In this document: positions 61,301 to 64,000 of the stretch, in pieces | Layout of the letters: each line of letters opens with the position of its first letter | Position numbering within the stretch: position 1 is the stretch's first letter | Program-made: the position numbers and the translations under genes | NCBI RefSeq assembly: GCF_040807025.1 | Contig: NC_090945.1 | Coordinates: forward strand, 71,311,088-71,375,087 | Reading direction: 5' to 3' | Length of the DNA stretch: 64,000 bases | DNA from: Struthio camelus | Lineage: Eukaryota > Chordata > Aves > Struthioniformes > Struthionidae | The notes under the pieces: generated by a model | What the model was told of the DNA's origin: nothing | The model's database searches: none | What the model saw: only the letters and a program-made list of their open reading frames with translations

Positions 61301-63354
61301 AAATTCTGCCCTAACTTACCAATATATCTATCCTTTACTAACTATTTTTCAGATGAAGAGGAGAAAAACAGTCATAGTAAGACAAAGTCTCAGACTAATG
61401 AGCTAAGTGATGGGAAAGCCAAGCCTGTTCGTCATGCTTATGTTCGCAAGCCTTTTTTGTACTCCAAGTACTTCAGTGATTCTGATGATGAACGAACTGT
61501 AGAGCAACGCCGTCAGTCCATTGTAAGTCTCGGTATTGTTACTGTTCAAATTCTAACATCTTAAATTTTTGAGTACAGAAATTCCATTTCTCATTTGGTG
61601 GTTGTTTAAGAGGGAATATTTGCTGTTTCTTTGGGGGTTTTCTTGTTGTATTCCCCGTGTTGCAGCTGCCCTTTCTTCCAACTTTGACCAGTATTGTGTG
61701 ATCTGGAGCGCTGCACTCCAAATAAGTGTTCTGCTGGGTGCAGTTTGAAGGCTTCTAGCTCTCAAAGCCGAGATGCACTTTTTTTTAAATAATCTTTTTC
61801 TCATCTTTAAAATGAACGCTCCTTTGGTGTTCACAGAGAATTTGCTAAGCGCGTGAGATGCCTTTGCAGAATCACAGCAAATAGATGAATTCTTTCTCAA
61901 TTGTGTCATTTGGTGTGGAGAGTGAGAATTACTGTGCATATGAAAAATCTGCTCTTCAGTAGATTTAATACATATAGTGACAATTTTGGGTGGAAAAGTT
62001 AGCCCTTATCTACCTACCTGCCTGGTTTTTGTGTGGCTTTTGTAGAGCAGGCTTGGATTGACTGCAGGCTACTTCCTTACACCATTGCTTTGCAAATGCA
62101 GTTGTTGCTGTCCGTGAACCTGGCAATTTGTATCATATCTGCTGGCTGTGAGAACGGGTAGAGGGATTTAAGTATGCTCACTCTGCTGCATGGAAGGACC
62201 AGCACACAGAGGAGGGACCAGGGAACTCTTTTCGGATATCTTTCCGCTGTGGATAAATACATGGTATTAGAATAGCATACTTTTGCCCCCATTTGTTCAC
62301 CACAATAACAATACAACAGAGTCTGTATTTTGCTTACACAATTTAGTATTATATAATTCAAAGAGGAAAGAAAGCAATTGTAAAAATAATTGGAAAGGTA
62401 GATATGTCTAGATGAAAAACGTTGTGAGCAAATGAGTCCTGTAAACAACTGTGCAGTCTGATTACGGGCACCTTATCTTGGATATATACTTTGAGAAAGT
62501 CTCATTGCTTCCATTTCTCTGCAGTGTCAAGCAGCAATGAAACTTCATGGGGCTTAGCATAATTTCACCTCACAGAAATGTTAGAGAATTCAATCAACTT
62601 TCGTACAGCGCTTTCTAAGGACTATTTATTTTTTCCTACTCTTTGCCTCAAGATGAAACATTCTGATTTCTGCAGGATTTAAAAGTGTATTTGTGTAGTC
62701 AAAGAATGCTCCTTGTTTGGCCTAACAGTAAAAATAAATTATTTTCCTTGTTCTTACATCTTCAGGCCAAAGAAAAAGAAGAGAGACTCCTAAGACGACA
62801 AATAAACAGGGAGAGGCTTGAAGAAAAACGTAAACAGAAAGCTGCAGAAAAAACAAAATCCCTGAAAACTGGAAATCAAAATGCTAAAGGTATAGGAGGT
62901 ATAGTATTTTAGCTTTTGGGGTTTTGTGGATTTTTGTTTTTTTTTTAAGAGAGAAAAATAACATTCAGGGTAAAATATTGGTAGCCTAAGGTTTCCCTGG
63001 GGAAGTAACAGAAAAAAGGATTAAGCAAATTGTTTATTTTCTGAAAACATCTTCACTCTTTCATATATCCCATGATTATATTGCTGAAATACAACAACCA
63101 CCTCTGCCAATTAGTACTCTGCACTGCTTGCAATCACATTTAGACCTGAAACAGTAATATAAAGACATGCTTCTGTGGTTCACCATTTGTGTATTATATG
63201 TTATTTCAGGAAAAAGTGGCTTGAACTTGGAAGAACATTCAGCAAGAAGTCTCGAGTCGAAAGTTACTGGTACCAGCATCAAGGATGTGCTTAAAGAACA
63301 GAAATTTTTAGAAAAAAAAGTTGCCCTGAGCAGAAAAAGAAAAAGAGATTCAAG
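55108..63354 (+). CDS. BOD1L1: BOD1L1, 5' portion of the gene (coding exons 1-8, continues past the window)
   Basis: Eight exons join in frame: 55108-55314, 55724-55848, 57172-57362, 58673-59284, 59760-59909, 61353-61522, 62766-62889 and 63210-63354. Every intron starts GT and ends AG, and the phases are 0, 2, 1, 1, 1, 0, 1, with 2 nt left over at the last donor. They give 574 codons plus 2 nt, roughly a fifth of the about 3050-residue human protein. Visible parts are a proline-rich N-terminus, a Shg1/COMPASS-type helical domain (about residues 38-140), a charged low-complexity Ser/Glu/Lys region (about 175-380), an acidic Ser-rich patch containing DSDMDVLSDITVSSVHTSDL (about 383-402), a YSKYFSDSDDE segment and a basic coiled-coil-like stretch. 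From the family literature, BOD1L protects stalled replication forks, stabilises RAD51 against resection and works with SETD1A-type H3K4 methylation. It is a nuclear protein. Identification rests on my recognition of the family sequence. Confidence 0.95.
55315..55723 (+). other. BOD1L1: BOD1L1 intron 1
   Basis: A 409-bp intron. Its first 200 bp are still part of the CpG island (GC-rich, gggccgg motifs), then the composition drops to AT-rich. The acceptor is a pyrimidine-rich tract ending TTCTTCTAG. No further feature is visible. Confidence 0.85.
55724..55848 (+). CDS. BOD1L1: BOD1L1 coding exon 2
   Basis: This 125-bp exon encodes about residues 70-111 (PAYQNLRQRVDNFVSNHLAT and on). It is the core of the Shg1/BOD1 domain: a long amphipathic helix with the NFV.NHL pattern typical of BOD1 and BOD1L proteins. 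The donor is CAA|GTAAGT, phase 2; the codon is completed by the first G of exon 3 to give Lys. It lies between introns 1 and 2 on the + strand. The open frame on the opposite strand here is a shadow. Confidence 0.95.
55849..57171 (+). other. BOD1L1: BOD1L1 intron 2
   Basis: A 1323-bp AT-rich intron with a consensus GTAAGT donor and a TTGTTCCAG acceptor. I see no repeat family, RNA gene or nested coding frame in it. Confidence 0.85.
57172..57362 (+). CDS. BOD1L1: BOD1L1 coding exon 3
   Basis: This 191-bp exon covers residues about 111-175. It starts SGMLESGIDRIISQVVDPKI and completes the Shg1-type domain (NHTFRPQVEKAVHEFL), then turns into a Glu/Ser/Thr-rich linker (EEAGPSTAPSEEKTDAS). The phase at the donor (57363, GTATTC) is 1. 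The spacing from the preceding helix and the VDPKI motif match BOD1 family members, which supports the domain call. Confidence 0.95.
57363..58672 (+). other. BOD1L1: BOD1L1 intron 3
   Basis: A 1310-bp intron with a short TTG-repeat near 58223-58236 and a long T-tract before the TCCTTCAAG acceptor. The coding frame of exon 4 happens to stay open back to about 58429 inside this intron. The splice sites and family comparison argue that this is chance. No other feature is visible. Confidence 0.85.
58673..59284 (+). CDS. BOD1L1: BOD1L1 coding exon 4
   Basis: The longest exon in the window at 612 bp, encoding about residues 175-379. It is low-complexity and highly charged: Ser/Thr/Asn-rich first (SDAMSILETITSLNQEASAA), then acidic (EDLSDREKAICDLSGEGAE), then a Lys/Glu-rich basic stretch (KGERRKEKKEKLEKKSDHSK) likely to be disordered or helical. 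Such composition is expected of the BOD1L1 region between the Shg1 domain and the acidic SDIT patch. The donor at 59285 is GTATGG, phase 1. Reading past the donor gives 38 more codons before a stop at 59400, so retention would truncate the protein. Confidence 0.95.
59285..59759 (+). other. BOD1L1: BOD1L1 intron 4
   Basis: A 475-bp intron with a GTATGG donor and a strong polypyrimidine tract ending TTTGCAAG. Nothing else is seen in it. Confidence 0.85.
59760..59909 (+). CDS. BOD1L1: BOD1L1 coding exon 5
   Basis: This 150-bp exon encodes residues about 379-429. It contains the diagnostic block DSDMDVLSDITVSSVHTSDL followed by an acidic tail (SSFEEESEEEAVISDSTEEG). The block is one of the most recognisable segments of BOD1L1 outside the Shg1 domain. 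Its many Ser/Thr next to Asp/Glu suggest acidophilic-kinase sites, which is an inference. The donor is GTAAAT at 59910, phase 1. Confidence 0.95.
59910..61352 (+). other. BOD1L1: BOD1L1 intron 5
   Basis: A 1443-bp AT-rich intron. Near 61158-61218 a TTTTGATGTA(C/T)AT motif is repeated about three times. The acceptor is CTATTTTTCAG. I see no nested gene. Confidence 0.85.
61353..61522 (+). CDS. BOD1L1: BOD1L1 coding exon 6
   Basis: A 170-bp exon encoding residues about 429-485. It runs from an acidic start (DEEEKNSHSKTK) to the conserved KPVRHAYVRKPFLYSKYFSD block and SDDERTVEQRRQSI. The aromatic YVRKPFLYSKY segment is strongly characteristic of BOD1L1. The donor is ATT|GTAAGT, phase 0. Confidence 0.95.
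61523..62765 (+). other. BOD1L1: BOD1L1 intron 6
   Basis: A 1243-bp intron with a consensus GTAAGT donor and a CATCTTCAG acceptor. The open frames on the opposite strand (61539-61939, 62077-62448) look like chance. No recognisable repeat is seen. Confidence 0.85.
62766..62889 (+). CDS. BOD1L1: BOD1L1 coding exon 7
   Basis: A 124-bp exon encoding residues about 486-527. It is a very basic, Arg/Lys/Glu-rich, coiled-coil-like stretch (AKEKEERLLRRQINRERLEE then KRKQKAAEKTK). It follows exon 6 in phase 0 and ends in phase 1 at the donor GTATAG (62890). The heptad-like charge pattern suggests a single long helix. Confidence 0.93.
62890..63209 (+). other. BOD1L1: BOD1L1 intron 7
   Basis: A 320-bp intron with a T-run near 62936-62947 and a GTTATTTCAG acceptor. 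No other feature is visible. Confidence 0.85.
63210..63354 (+). CDS. BOD1L1: BOD1L1 coding exon 8 (last complete exon in the window)
   Basis: A 145-bp exon encoding residues about 527-575. It starts GKSGLNLEEHSARSLESKV, then SIKDVLKEQKFLEKKVAL and a basic SRKRKRDS cluster that could serve as a nuclear localisation signal (inference). The donor is CAAG|GTGATT at 63355, phase 2. The next exon lies beyond the window. Confidence 0.93.
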
Positions 63355-64000
63355 GTGATTCCTATGTTTGATCGTAAGACGTAAAATTTTTGCATGTTCT
63401 TTTTTTCAGTTTGAAAAGGTTCTGCTCAACTTTGTAAGTAGCCTTATTTGTTTAACAATTTCCTCTTAAAATAGTCAAGCAATTTTGCTGCTAATAAGCA
63501 TGAGGTCAAGACTTAAATAGTGGCTGCCTGATGTGCTGCAGCTCAGCCAGGCTGCAGTAGCAGCCTTTGTGTGGCTTTTCACACTGTGTGGTGATAAAGG
63601 CAGGAGAATAGACAGCTGTTAGATGTTTGTGCATCTAGTATGAATAACTACTGTGATGTACTTCCATTAACTATTATTTTACTGATCTGGCTGAGTTTCT
63701 AGTAGATGTCTAAGAGGTTGTATCTTGAATCCTTTCTATTTTTATTTGTATTTCCTTTTGTGACGGCATGCTTTTTGCAAACTTTTGCAAAGGTAATGCT
63801 GGATTTTTGTTCTCCATCTTATCAAATTGATACTATTCAAACTAATTCACTGCTCAGATATATATTAATGTATTACACAGCAGCACAAGCTAGAATCTAC
63901 TGTGCGATCTTTTTTTTTTAATAAGGAGCTTTAATTCATTCAGTCTTCAAGTTGGCATGGTCTTTAAATTGATGTTTTATATACATATATATGTATACGT
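63355..64000 (+). other. BOD1L1: BOD1L1 intron 8, 5' part
   Basis: The first 646 bp of an intron that runs off the window. It holds a T-rich tract (63910-63920) and an ATATACATATATATGTATA palindromic run at the very end. No coding exon is seen. Confidence 0.8.

Noticed and set aside
1..64000. CRISPR arrays, operons, phage or plasmid genes, intact viral genomes
   Set aside because: The window is vertebrate nuclear DNA with spliced exons and LINE relics; no regularly spaced repeats, compact gene arrays or intact viral frames were seen.

Overview
The window looks like sauropsid, most likely bird, nuclear DNA. It is AT-rich, carries several diverged CR1 LINE 3' ends (the typical avian/reptilian retroposon), and at its right end holds the first eight coding exons of a vertebrate gene that I recognise as BOD1L1 (biorientation of chromosomes in cell division 1-like 1). 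The species cannot be named from the sequence alone.

Layout. Positions 1-54,000 form a gene-poor stretch with no convincing intact gene. It holds decayed mobile elements: a Ty3/gypsy integrase relic (about 480-1190, + strand), a weaker candidate reverse-transcriptase relic (about 6240-6375, - strand), CR1 pieces (about 1-100 + strand; 19470-20070, 28075-28310, 35770-35970, 37445-37745, 46662-46800 and 50715-51015 - strand), a hAT-transposase-like relic with a 172-codon open frame (52213-53061, - strand), short ancient interspersed repeats, microsatellites and a small GC-rich island near 18.9-19.1 kb. One item stands apart: a perfect 33-bp inverted repeat with a 21-nt loop at 51512-51598.

From about 54,060 to 55,520 lies a dense CpG island with Sp1-type GC boxes, a YY1-type ATGGCGGC site, an ETS-type CTTCCGGG site and three tandem 10-bp copies containing an E2F-like TTGGCGGC core on the - strand. 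This is the BOD1L1 promoter. The BOD1L1 start codon is at 55108, and coding exons run to 63354 with all eight splice phases consistent (1724 coding nt, 574 codons plus 2 nt). The gene continues beyond the window; the large central exon of the family is not reached.

How it fits together: this is a single housekeeping-type, CpG-island-driven gene whose 5' side faces a long non-coding interval. In human, BOD1L1 lies near NKX3-2 and RAB28, with a large gene-poor interval upstream towards CPEB2; the empty 54 kb here agrees with that arrangement. No bacterial-type system, CRISPR array, operon or intact virus is present. The most worthwhile second looks are the perfect hairpin, the two gypsy-like relics in a presumed bird, and the hAT-like open frame.
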